A DNA stretch of 64,000 nt from Seongchinamella sediminis. GTDB lineage: Bacteria > Pseudomonadota > Gammaproteobacteria > Pseudomonadales > Halieaceae. Positions 7,839 through 15,944 of this stretch are shown here, piece by piece. Under the pieces are notes generated by a model. That model had not been told where the DNA came from. It did not search any database and was given only the letters and a program-made list of their open reading frames with translations. The translations under genes were made by a program, and so were the position numbers. The DNA lies in contig NZ_QRAN01000002.1 of assembly GCF_003457605.1 (NCBI RefSeq), forward strand, positions 124,388 to 188,387, given 5' to 3'. Position 1 is the stretch's first letter, and every line of letters starts with the position of its first letter.

Positions 7839-8941
7839 GCGCCCTGCAGCGCATGAGCGCCGTCGCCGGCAAGGAACTGCGCCAGCTGTCCCGCGACCGG
7901 GTCACCTTCGGCATGGTAGTAATGATCCCGCTCATCCAGTTGCTGCTGTTCGGCTACGCGATCAACACCATGGTGCGTGACATTCCGGTGGCGGTAGTGG
8001 ACCTCAGCGACAGTGCCGCGGCGCGGATCATCAGCGAGCAGGTGCGGGTGACCCAGGTAGTCGACATTGTCACCCAGTACGACACCCCGGCGCAGGCGGA
8101 GGCGGCGATTGTTGCCGGCGATATCCGCGCCGCCCTGGTGCTGCCCCGGGACCTGCCGCAGCGACTGGCCAGTGGCGCTACCGCAGGGCAGTGGCTGGTC
8201 GACGGCTCGGACACGGTGGTCGGTTCGGCGCTGCTGGGGCTGCGCAACATGCCCCTGATGCTCGAAGCCGGCGCACCCGCGGGGGCCTACACCCAGACCA
8301 CACCCAGCTTTGAAGTGGCCCTGTTCTTCAACCCCGAGCGCCGTTCGGCAGTCAACATCGTGCCCGGCCTGACGGCCATAATCCTCACCATGACCATGAT
8401 CCTGTTCACCTCGGTGGCACTGGTGAGGGAGCGCGAGCGGGGCAATATGGAGCTGCTGATTACCACCCCCATTCGGCCCCTGGAACTGATGCTGGGCAAG
8501 CTGCTGCCCTATGTGCTGGTGGGACTCATCCAGATCACCATTATCCTCGGCCTGGGCCGGCTGGTATTCAATGTACCGTTCCAGGGCGACCTGTTCGACC
8601 TGTCGGTCATCACCCTGGCCTTTATCGCCGCCAGCCTCGCCCTGGGCCTGTTGATATCCACCGTCGCCACGACCCAGATGGAAGCCATGCAGATGACGGT
8701 GTTTATCCTCATGCCATCGATATTGCTCAGCGGCTTCATGTTCCCCTTTGACGCCATGCCCCAGGCCGCCCAGCTCATCGCCGAACTGCTGCCGGCCACC
8801 CACTTCATCCGCCTCATTCGCGGGGTTTACCTGCGCGGGGCGGATGTCGGGCAGATGTGGGCCGAGCTGCTCTGGCTGCTGGCTTTCGCCGCCATCATGC
8901 TCGCTATCGCCACCAAGCGCTTTCACAAACGCCTCGACTGA
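7835..8941 (+). CDS. ABC-2 type exporter permease
   Basis: A 368-residue ABC-2 permease. One N-terminal membrane segment (about residues 22-48, 'GMVVMIPLIQLLLFGYAI') is followed by a large periplasmic domain (about 50-165) and then five to six C-terminal segments, including 'RERERGNMELLITTPI' before the core helices, a family hallmark. The ATGA overlap at 7835-7838 couples it to the ATPase. The E. coli YbhGFSR system has two different permeases; only one is present here, so it probably homodimerises. I see no outer-membrane channel gene next to it. Confidence 0.88.
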   Translation: MSALQRMSAVAGKELRQLSRDRVTFGMVVMIPLIQLLLFGYAINTMVRDIPVAVVDLSDSAAARIISEQVRVTQVVDIVTQYDTPAQAEAAIVAGDIRAALVLPRDLPQRLASGATAGQWLVDGSDTVVGSALLGLRNMPLMLEAGAPAGAYTQTTPSFEVALFFNPERRSAVNIVPGLTAIILTMTMILFTSVALVRERERGNMELLITTPIRPLELMLGKLLPYVLVGLIQITIILGLGRLVFNVPFQGDLFDLSVITLAFIAASLALGLLISTVATTQMEAMQMTVFILMPSILLSGFMFPFDAMPQAAQLIAELLPATHFIRLIRGVYLRGADVGQMWAELLWLLAFAAIMLAIATKRFHKRLD

Positions 8942-9072
8942 AGCTTGTGCCAGGCGCCTACCGCCGGCAGCAGCACCGGTGCGCGCCTCTGCCAGCGCCG
9001 GGCATCGAACAGACCCGTTCCCCACGGGCGCATCGGTGCTAGACTTGCCGCTGTCATAACCAGGAGCGCAGG

Positions 9073-10128
9073 ATGATTTTTCGCCAACTCTACGATAACA
9101 GCTCTTCCACCTACACCTACCTGCTGGGCTGCCCCGATACTCGCGAGGCGGTAATTATCGATACTGTTTTCGAACAGCACGGCCGCGATGCCGCGCTGGT
9201 TCGTGAACTGGGACTCACGCTGCGTTACACCCTGGATACCCACGTGCACGCAGATCACATTACCGGCGCCTGGTTGATGCGTGAGAACCTGGGCGCGCAG
9301 ACGGTGATCGCCAGCGGTGCCGGGGTGACGGAGACGGACGTCGCGGTCGGCCATGGCGACGTGCTGGCCTTTGGCAACCAGTCACTGTCGGTGCGCGCCA
9401 CGCCCGGCCATACCGACGGTTGCCTCACCTATGTCAGCCGCGACCAGGACATGGCCTTTACCGGCGACTGCCTGCTGATCCGCGGCGCCGGGCGCACCGA
9501 CTTCCAGGCCGGGGATGCCCACCGGATGTGGCGCAGCATCCGCGAGCAGATTTTCTCCCTGCCGGAGGACTGCCTGTTGTACCCAGGCCACGACTACAGC
9601 GGCCGCACCGTCTCCACCGTGGCCGAGGAAAAGGCGTTCAACCCGCGTATTGGCGGCGACGCCCGGGAGGAGGACTTCGTCGGTTACATGGAAAACATGG
9701 GGCTGCCCCATCCCCGCCTGATCGACATCGCGGTACCGGCAAATATGCGCGGCGGCAAACCCGAAGATGGTCAGCTTGCCGACACTCCCGGCTGGGGGCC
9801 TGTGACCATGAGCTTCGCCGGCATCCCCGAGATCCTCCCCGACTGGGTGGCCCGTCACCGGGATGAACTGTTCCTGCTGGACGTGCGCAGCGCAGGCGAG
9901 TACGCCGGGGAGCTCGGCCATGTGGCGAATGCCGCCCTGATTCCCCTGGACCAGTTGCGCGATCGCCTGGACGAGGTTCCCGGTGACAGGCCGGTTGTCA
10001 CCATCTGCCAGTCCGGCAAGCGCTCGGCCATGGCGGCGCAGATCCTGCTCAAGTCGGGGGTGGAGCGGGCCGCCAACCTGTCCGGTGGCATGATCCAGTG
10101 GAACCGGCTGGGACTGCCCCTGGGCTGA
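9073..10128 (+). CDS. Persulfide dioxygenase-rhodanese fusion
   Basis: A 351-residue two-domain protein. Residues 1-235 form an ETHE1-like metallo-beta-lactamase fold with THVHADH at 56-62, 'ATPGHTDGC' and 'FTGDCLLIRGAGRTDF', the pattern of single-iron glutathione-persulfide dioxygenases. Residues about 255-351 form a rhodanese domain ('LLDVRSAGEYAGELGHVANA') with active-site Cys312 in CQSGKRS. In characterised fusions the dioxygenase turns GSSH into sulfite and GSH, and the rhodanese transfers sulfane sulfur, so a cytosolic sulfide-detoxification role is likely. AGGAG sits just before the ATG. No sqr gene is in the window. Confidence 0.88.
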   Translation: MIFRQLYDNSSSTYTYLLGCPDTREAVIIDTVFEQHGRDAALVRELGLTLRYTLDTHVHADHITGAWLMRENLGAQTVIASGAGVTETDVAVGHGDVLAFGNQSLSVRATPGHTDGCLTYVSRDQDMAFTGDCLLIRGAGRTDFQAGDAHRMWRSIREQIFSLPEDCLLYPGHDYSGRTVSTVAEEKAFNPRIGGDAREEDFVGYMENMGLPHPRLIDIAVPANMRGGKPEDGQLADTPGWGPVTMSFAGIPEILPDWVARHRDELFLLDVRSAGEYAGELGHVANAALIPLDQLRDRLDEVPGDRPVVTICQSGKRSAMAAQILLKSGVERAANLSGGMIQWNRLGLPLG

Positions 10129-10145
10129 TACCGGGCCGGCGGTAA

Positions 10146-10170
10146 GCGCCGGCTGCTCAGCCGCCGGCGC
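10146..10170. repeat. GC-rich hairpin between convergent genes
   Basis: GCGCCGGC and GCCGGCGC are perfect 8-bp arms around a 9-nt loop, between two convergent genes. It could help end transcription both ways, but neither strand has a T-run, so calling it a Rho-independent terminator is not justified. Confidence 0.4.
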
Positions 10171-10187
10171 AAACACCAGCATCGCCG

Positions 10188-10661
10188 CTAGGCGATTGCT
10201 GCCACCAGGTAATCGATTTCCGCGTCACAGCCCTGCTCCGTTTCCCTGCGCAGGATCGCCTCGAGTTTCTTGCCCACCAGCGGCACGTTGACCCTGGGGC
10301 TGTGGCTGATGCTGTAAACACAGCCATCGGCGGCGGGGCGCAGCTCGAACTCGGCCTCGATCCGGGCCGGCACACCCACCACGTCCAGGGTATAGTCGCC
10401 TGTCCAGCCGTCCCCGTCCGCCCGCCAGCGCTCGATCATTTCGAAGCGCTGGTCGTCACCGACAATCCTGGCCGCCACCGCCGGCAGCTTCAGGTGCCGT
10501 ACCCGCTGCAGCTTGATCTCGACGCTTTTGCCCTTTCTGCTGACCTTGACAGTGGGCGGGTCCTCGCCCAGGGCCTCGATGCGCTCGACCAGGAAATCCC
10601 TGTCGGTCAGGTACTGGAAAACGGTCCCGGCGTCGCACTCGATCTGGTACTCAATGGCCAT
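10188..10661 (-). CDS. DUF2505-like SRPBCC-fold protein
   Basis: A 157-residue protein resembling the DUF2505 branch of the START/SRPBCC (helix-grip) fold, which binds hydrophobic ligands. It opens with 'MAIEYQIECDAGTVFQYL' and ends with an amphipathic helix ('GKKLEAILRRETEQGCDAEI'). The frame continues 21 codons further upstream, but the ATG at 10661 has AGGAG 9 nt before it. It is transcribed away from the Opp operon. No catalytic residues are evident; the function is unknown. Confidence 0.7.
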   Translation of the reverse strand: MAIEYQIECDAGTVFQYLTDRDFLVERIEALGEDPPTVKVSRKGKSVEIKLQRVRHLKLPAVAARIVGDDQRFEMIERWRADGDGWTGDYTLDVVGVPARIEAEFELRPAADGCVYSISHSPRVNVPLVGKKLEAILRRETEQGCDAEIDYLVAAIA

Positions 10662-10779
10662 GTTGATGGACTCCTGTTCGTCTATCACCTGCAGAAGCTT
10701 AGACCGCTTGCTGGCAGTTGCCACACGGGCGCCAGACGCAGTATTCCCTGCGGGCTAGGTCCCGGTGGCAGGGATTCTG

Positions 10780-10785
10780 TATAAT
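10780..10785 (+). promoter_or_regulatory. Consensus -10 hexamer upstream of the first oppA-like gene
   Basis: A perfect TATAAT lies 31 nt before the ATG at 10816. The region 17 nt upstream gives no clear -35. It is probably the promoter of the six- to nine-gene rightward run that follows. Confidence 0.45.
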
Positions 10786-10815
10786 GCGCGATCAACTCCA
10801 GTCCCGGTATCACCC

Positions 10816-12450
10816 ATGACCTACAGATTCCTGATTTTGGCTATCGCAGTGCTGCTCACCGCCTGCACCGGCGGGGAAACCAACGTCGAGCGCGGCAACC
10901 GCGAGGGCATCCTCCACTTCGGCAACGGCTCAGAGCCCCAGGGCCTGGACCCGCACGTGGTTACCGGAGTGCCGGAGAACAAGCTGATTCGCGCCCTGTT
11001 CGAGGGCCTGGCGGTGAAAAACCCCTACACCCTGGAGCCCGAGCCCGGCGTGGCCGAATCCTGGGATGTGTCCGCCGACGGCAAGACGGTAACCTTCCAC
11101 ATCAACCCCGAGGCGCGCTGGTCCAATGGCGAGCCAGTGACCGCCGGCGACTATCTCTGGTCCTGGGAGCGGGCGCTGAATCCGGCCATGGGTAACCTCT
11201 ACGCCTATATGCTGTTTCCCATCGTCAATTCCGAGGCCTACGCCAAAGGTGAGCTGGACGACTTTGACCAGGTCGGCATCAAGGCGCCGGACGACCAGAC
11301 CCTGGTGGTCAAGCTCAACGCCCCCACGCCCTACTTCATCCAGCTGATGGACCACTACTCCACCTTCGCGGTGCACCCGGAAACCATTCTCAAGCACGGC
11401 AAGAAAACTGACCGCTTCACCCGCTGGACGCGGGTCGAAAACATGGTGAACAACGGTCCCTTCAACCTCACTGAGTGGAAGCTCAACCGCCGTATCACCA
11501 TGGAGAAAAGCGATACCTACTGGGATCGCGACAAGGTCAGGCTCAATGGCGTGGTGTTCTATCCCACCGAGAACCTGGTGTCCGAGGAGCGCATGTTCCG
11601 GGTGGGGCAATTGCACTACACCAACACCATCCCCCTGGACAAGATCCCCGTGTACCAGGCCATGGAGAATACGCCCTACGTGCAGGCGCCCTACCTGGGT
11701 ACCTACTTCTACCTGATCAACACCAAACGGCCGCCGGTGGACGACGTGCGGGTGCGCAAGGCCCTGTCCATGGCCATCGACCGGCAGAAGCTCAATGACA
11801 CGGTGCTGCAAAAATCCAATGTGCCGGCCTACAGCATCACCCCGCCGGACACCCTGGGCTACTACCCGCCCAAGCTGTTCGACTACGACCCGGAGCAGGC
11901 CCGCCAGCTGCTGGCCGACGCCGGCTACCCCAACGGCGAGGGATGGCCCGGGCTGGAGCTGATTTACAACACCTCGGAGAGCCACCGCAAGATCGCCGTT
12001 GCCCTGCAGCAGATGTGGAAGGATGTGCTCAACATTCCGGTGACCATCGCCAACCAGGAGTGGAAGGTGTACCTGGACTCTGTCACCCAGATGAATTTCC
12101 AGATTGCCCGCCGCGGCTGGATCGGTGACTACGTCGACCCCAACAACTTCCTCGACCTCTATCTCACCGACGGCGGCAATAACAATACCGGTTTCTCCGA
12201 CCCCCGCTACGACGAGATGATTCTCCAGCTGGCGCCCCAGGCCAAAACCCAGGAAGAGCGGTACCGGATATTCCACGAGGCGGAAACCCTGCTGATGGAG
12301 CAAATGCCCATCCTGCCGATCTACACCTACACCAGCAAACACCTGATTCACCACAGCGTGAAGGGGCTGCCATCCAACCTGATGGACTCGCTCAACCTGA
12401 AGTACGTCTGGCTGGATCCGGACTGGCAACAGGAGCGCGAGGGAGAGTAA
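10816..12450 (+). CDS. oppA: Peptide ABC transporter substrate-binding lipoprotein 1
   Basis: A 544-residue SBP family 5 (OppA/DppA-like) protein. The signal 'FLILAIAVLLTAC' ends in a lipobox with Cys17. The mature start 'HFGNGSEPQGLDPHVVTG' and the motif 'VAESWDVSADGKTVTF' are family signatures. The frame extends upstream to 10765, but the ATG at 10816 places the signal peptide correctly and follows the -10 hexamer. It should capture oligopeptides in the periplasm and deliver them to OppBC. The stop is 4 nt before the second SBP gene. Confidence 0.9.
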   Translation: MTYRFLILAIAVLLTACTGGETNVERGNREGILHFGNGSEPQGLDPHVVTGVPENKLIRALFEGLAVKNPYTLEPEPGVAESWDVSADGKTVTFHINPEARWSNGEPVTAGDYLWSWERALNPAMGNLYAYMLFPIVNSEAYAKGELDDFDQVGIKAPDDQTLVVKLNAPTPYFIQLMDHYSTFAVHPETILKHGKKTDRFTRWTRVENMVNNGPFNLTEWKLNRRITMEKSDTYWDRDKVRLNGVVFYPTENLVSEERMFRVGQLHYTNTIPLDKIPVYQAMENTPYVQAPYLGTYFYLINTKRPPVDDVRVRKALSMAIDRQKLNDTVLQKSNVPAYSITPPDTLGYYPPKLFDYDPEQARQLLADAGYPNGEGWPGLELIYNTSESHRKIAVALQQMWKDVLNIPVTIANQEWKVYLDSVTQMNFQIARRGWIGDYVDPNNFLDLYLTDGGNNNTGFSDPRYDEMILQLAPQAKTQEERYRIFHEAETLLMEQMPILPIYTYTSKHLIHHSVKGLPSNLMDSLNLKYVWLDPDWQQEREGE

Positions 12451-12454
12451 GCCC

Positions 12455-14119
12455 ATGCCAGCCGCCGGCAGCACCGCGCGCTGGGGCCCTGCCCTGACGG
12501 CAATGCTGCTGGCACTGGCCCTGGCCGCCTGCGGTGACAGCGCATCCAACGTGACCGCGGGCAACCGCGACGGCGTCCTGCACTTCGGCAACGGCAGCGA
12601 GCCGCAAAGCATCGACCCCCACGTGATGAGCGGTTCGCCCGAGGTCAACATCGCCCGGGCGCTGTTCGAGGGCCTGGTCACCCGCCACCCCCACAGCATG
12701 GCAATGGTGCCCGGCGTCGCCGAGCGCTGGGACATCTCCGCCGACGGCAGGGTCTATACCTTTTACCTCAACCCCCGGGCCTGCTGGTCCAACGGCGACC
12801 CGGTCACCGCCGCGGACTTCCACTGGTCCTTGCTGCGCTCTATCCACCCGCAAATGGGCAACCACCTGGCCTACACCCTGTTTGGTATCGCCGGCGCCCA
12901 GGACTTCGCCACCGGCCGCAACAACGATCCCGAATCCGTTGGCATCGAGGTCGTGGACCCGCAGACCCTGCGCATCCACCTGAACAACCCCGATCCCTAC
13001 TTCCTGAGCACCATGGGCACCTACCCCACCTACCCGGTACATCGCGCTACCATCGAGGCCCACGGCGCATGGACCGACCGTTTCTCCGGCTGGACCCGGC
13101 TGGGCAATATCGTCAGCAACGGTCCCTTCGTACTCAGTGAATGGCAACTCAACCGGCGCCTGGAGGTGACTCGCAGCGACACCTACTGGGACCGGGGGAA
13201 TGTCAGTCTCAACGCGGTGGTATTTCATCCGGTCGAAAGTGCGACAGCGGAAGAGAAAATGTTCCGGGCCGGCCAGCTGCACTTCACCCAGACAGTGCCG
13301 CTGAGCAAGATCCCCGGCTACCAGGCCATGGCCAACTCACCCTATCAGCAGCACCGCTGGCAGGGCACTTACTTCCTGCAGTTGAATACCAGGCGTGAGC
13401 CCCTCGACGATCAGCGGGTGCGCCAGGCCCTGGCGCTGGCCACCGACCGGCACAAGCTGGTCGATACCGTATTGCTGCAAACCGAGGTGCCAAATCCCGG
13501 CCTGGTACCGGTCAACACCCCCGGCTACCAGTCGCCCCCGGCCCTGGACTACAATCCACAGCGCGCCCGCCAGCAGCTGGCGGCCGCCGGCTACCCCGGT
13601 GGTGCGGGTTTGCCGGCGATGGAATTTGTCTTCAACACCAGTGAAAACCACCGCAAGATCGCCGTCGTCCTGCAGCAAATGTGGAAGGAGGAGCTGGGTA
13701 TAGCCATCACCCTGGCCAACCAGGAGTGGAAGGTTTACCTCGATACCGTTAATGAGGGCGATTACACCATTTCCCGCATGGGCTGGATTGCCGCCGACCT
13801 CAACCCGGCGACCTACCTCAACATATTGACCAGCGAGAGCGGTATCAACCGCACCGGCTTCTCCCACGCGCGATATGATGAAATAATGCTCGCGCTGGTG
13901 CCCGCCGAGGCGGACCCGGAGAAACGCACTGCGCTGATGCAGGAAGCGGAGGCCATCCTGCTGGATGAGGTTCCGGTGCTGCCGCTTTACACCTATAACA
14001 GCAAGCACCTGGTTCAGCCCAGTGTAAAAGGAGCACCACCCAATGTGCTCGACTTACAGCACTATAAATACATCAGCCTGGACCCGGCGATCCCGGTCTG
14101 GAAAGGCGAGGACAAATAA
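12455..14119 (+). CDS. oppA: Peptide ABC transporter substrate-binding lipoprotein 2
   Basis: A 554-residue paralogue of the preceding gene, with the same architecture and near-parallel motifs: 'LHFGNGSEPQSIDPHVMSG', 'VAERWDISADGRVYTF', 'NGPFVLSEWQLNRRLEV' and a shared 'KIAVVLQQMWKEELGI' region. The signal ends 'LALALAAC' (lipobox). GGGAGAG precedes the ATG. The pair most likely arose by tandem duplication and then diverged, giving one translocator two binding specificities. It lies 5 nt before oppB. Confidence 0.9.
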   Translation: MPAAGSTARWGPALTAMLLALALAACGDSASNVTAGNRDGVLHFGNGSEPQSIDPHVMSGSPEVNIARALFEGLVTRHPHSMAMVPGVAERWDISADGRVYTFYLNPRACWSNGDPVTAADFHWSLLRSIHPQMGNHLAYTLFGIAGAQDFATGRNNDPESVGIEVVDPQTLRIHLNNPDPYFLSTMGTYPTYPVHRATIEAHGAWTDRFSGWTRLGNIVSNGPFVLSEWQLNRRLEVTRSDTYWDRGNVSLNAVVFHPVESATAEEKMFRAGQLHFTQTVPLSKIPGYQAMANSPYQQHRWQGTYFLQLNTRREPLDDQRVRQALALATDRHKLVDTVLLQTEVPNPGLVPVNTPGYQSPPALDYNPQRARQQLAAAGYPGGAGLPAMEFVFNTSENHRKIAVVLQQMWKEELGIAITLANQEWKVYLDTVNEGDYTISRMGWIAADLNPATYLNILTSESGINRTGFSHARYDEIMLALVPAEADPEKRTALMQEAEAILLDEVPVLPLYTYNSKHLVQPSVKGAPPNVLDLQHYKYISLDPAIPVWKGEDK

Positions 14120-14124
14120 ACAAG

Positions 14125-15057
14125 ATGTGGCGATTTATCGGCTACCGCCTGTTGCAGGCAATCCCGGTGATACTGGCAGTGATCACCGTTACATTCTTCC
14201 TGGTGCGCATCGCCCCCGGTGGACCATTCGACAGCGAGAAGGCGGTCATGCCCGAGGTGAAAGCGGCGCTGGAGGCCCAGTACCGGCTGGACCAGCCGCT
14301 GTTCGCCCAGTACACGGCCTATCTCGGCGACCTGGCCCAGGGCGAGTTCGGGCCATCATTCAAGTACCCGGGTCGCAGCGTTAACGAACTGATCGGCGCC
14401 GGCCTGCCGGTCACCGCGGAACTCGGCCTGTACGCGCTGCTGGTGGCCATCGTCATCGGCGGCGTTGCCGGCGTGATTGCCTCCCTGCGACCGAACACTG
14501 CCCAGGACTATGTACCCATGACGGCGGCGATGATCGGTATTTGCATGCCCTCGTTCCTGCTCGGGCCGCTGCTGGTACTGGTGTTCGGCATTTACCTGGA
14601 CTGGCTGCCGGTCTCCGGCTGGGGAGATATACCCGGCGACAAACTGCTGCCGTCGATTACCCTGGGCTCGGCCTATGCCGCCTACATCGCCCGCCTGTCC
14701 CGGGCCGGCATGCTGGAAGTCATGTCCCAGGACTACATTCGCACCGCCCGGGCCAAGGGCCTGCCGGAATGGCAGGTGGTCACCCGGCACGCCCTGCGCG
14801 GTGGCCTGATCCCGGTAGTGGCCTTTCTCGGCCCCGCCTTCGCCGGCCTGCTGGCGGGTTCCTTCGTGGTGGAAACCATTTTCCAGATCCCGGGCCTGGG
14901 CCGTTTTTACGTGCAGGCCGCGTTTAACCGCGACTACACCATGATCCTGGGAACCACCGTGTTCCTGTCCACACTGATCGTGCTGTTCAACCTGCTGTCG
15001 GACATCCTCGCCGCCTGGATGAACCCGCGCCTGCGCACACAGTTTGGGGAAAACTGA
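14125..15057 (+). CDS. oppB: Oligopeptide ABC transporter permease OppB
   Basis: A 310-residue inner-membrane permease of the binding-protein-dependent class. It begins with the characteristic 'YRLLQAIPVILAVITVTFF' helix and 'RIAPGGPFD', and contains the EAA loop 'DYIRTARAKGLPEWQVVTRH' that docks the ATPase. About six membrane segments are visible. Its stop overlaps the oppC start as TGATG. Confidence 0.92.
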   Translation: MWRFIGYRLLQAIPVILAVITVTFFLVRIAPGGPFDSEKAVMPEVKAALEAQYRLDQPLFAQYTAYLGDLAQGEFGPSFKYPGRSVNELIGAGLPVTAELGLYALLVAIVIGGVAGVIASLRPNTAQDYVPMTAAMIGICMPSFLLGPLLVLVFGIYLDWLPVSGWGDIPGDKLLPSITLGSAYAAYIARLSRAGMLEVMSQDYIRTARAKGLPEWQVVTRHALRGGLIPVVAFLGPAFAGLLAGSFVVETIFQIPGLGRFYVQAAFNRDYTMILGTTVFLSTLIVLFNLLSDILAAWMNPRLRTQFGEN

Positions 15058-15944
15058 TGACCACAGAAGTGATTACCGATATTACCGAAGCGGAACAGGG
15101 CTCCTCCCTGTGGCACGACGCCTGGCTGCGGCTGCGCAAGAACAGGCTCGCCCTGTTTGGCGGCATCACCCTGATCCTGTTCGTGATCATCGCCATCCTG
15201 ACCCCCTGGATCGCCCCCTACTCCTACGAAACCCAGAACCTGGAGCTGGGCGCCACCCCGCCCTCGGCGGCCCACTGGCTGGGCACCGATATTTTCGGCC
15301 GCGACCTGCTGACCCAGATCATGTACGGCGGCCGCATCTCCCTGGCGGTGGGTTTCGTCGCCACCTCGGTGGCGCTGCTCATCGGCATCACCTGGGGCGC
15401 CATTGCCGGTTATGTCGGCGGTCGGGTAGACGCGGCCATGATGCGCTTTGTCGACATCCTCTACGCCCTGCCCTTCATGATTTTCATTGTCCTGTTGATG
15501 GTGGTGTTCGGCCGCAATATCCTGCTGCTGTTCCTGGCCATTGGCGCGGTAGAGTGGCTGACCATGGCGCGCATCATGCGCTCCCAGGTGCAGCAGCTGC
15601 GCCAGCAGGAGTTCGTCGAGGCGGCCATTTCCCTGGGCCTGCCTCCCAGCACCATTATCCGCCGCCACCTGATCCCCAATGCCCTGGGGCCGATTATCGT
15701 TTACACCACCCTGACCATTCCCTCGGTGATGCTGCTGGAGGCCTTCCTCAGCTTCCTCGGCCTGGGCATCCAGCCGCCGCAAACCTCCTGGGGCCTGTTG
15801 ATATCCTACGGCGCAGAAACCATGGAAGAGTTCCCCTGGCTGCTGATTTTCCCCGGCCTGGCGCTGACCCTGACCCTGTTCTCGCTGAATTTCCTCGGTG
15901 ACGGCCTGCGCGACGCACTGGACGTACGGAGGTCCAAAGACTGA
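15057..15944 (+). CDS. oppC: Oligopeptide ABC transporter permease OppC
   Basis: A 295-residue partner permease. It has the OppC-type N-terminal helix after a basic stretch ('RLRKNRLALFGGITLILFVI'), the signature 'HWLGTDIFGRDLLTQIMYGG' and the EAA loop 'QEFVEAAISLGLPPSTIIRR'. It is coupled by TGATG overlaps both to oppB upstream and to the ATPase downstream. It forms the membrane channel with OppB. Confidence 0.92.
   Translation: MTTEVITDITEAEQGSSLWHDAWLRLRKNRLALFGGITLILFVIIAILTPWIAPYSYETQNLELGATPPSAAHWLGTDIFGRDLLTQIMYGGRISLAVGFVATSVALLIGITWGAIAGYVGGRVDAAMMRFVDILYALPFMIFIVLLMVVFGRNILLLFLAIGAVEWLTMARIMRSQVQQLRQQEFVEAAISLGLPPSTIIRRHLIPNALGPIIVYTTLTIPSVMLLEAFLSFLGLGIQPPQTSWGLLISYGAETMEEFPWLLIFPGLALTLTLFSLNFLGDGLRDALDVRRSKD

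Noticed and set aside
10930-12735. A 601-codon open frame antisense to the two oppA-like genes
   Set aside because: It spans two real genes and their junction, which no genuine gene would do here.
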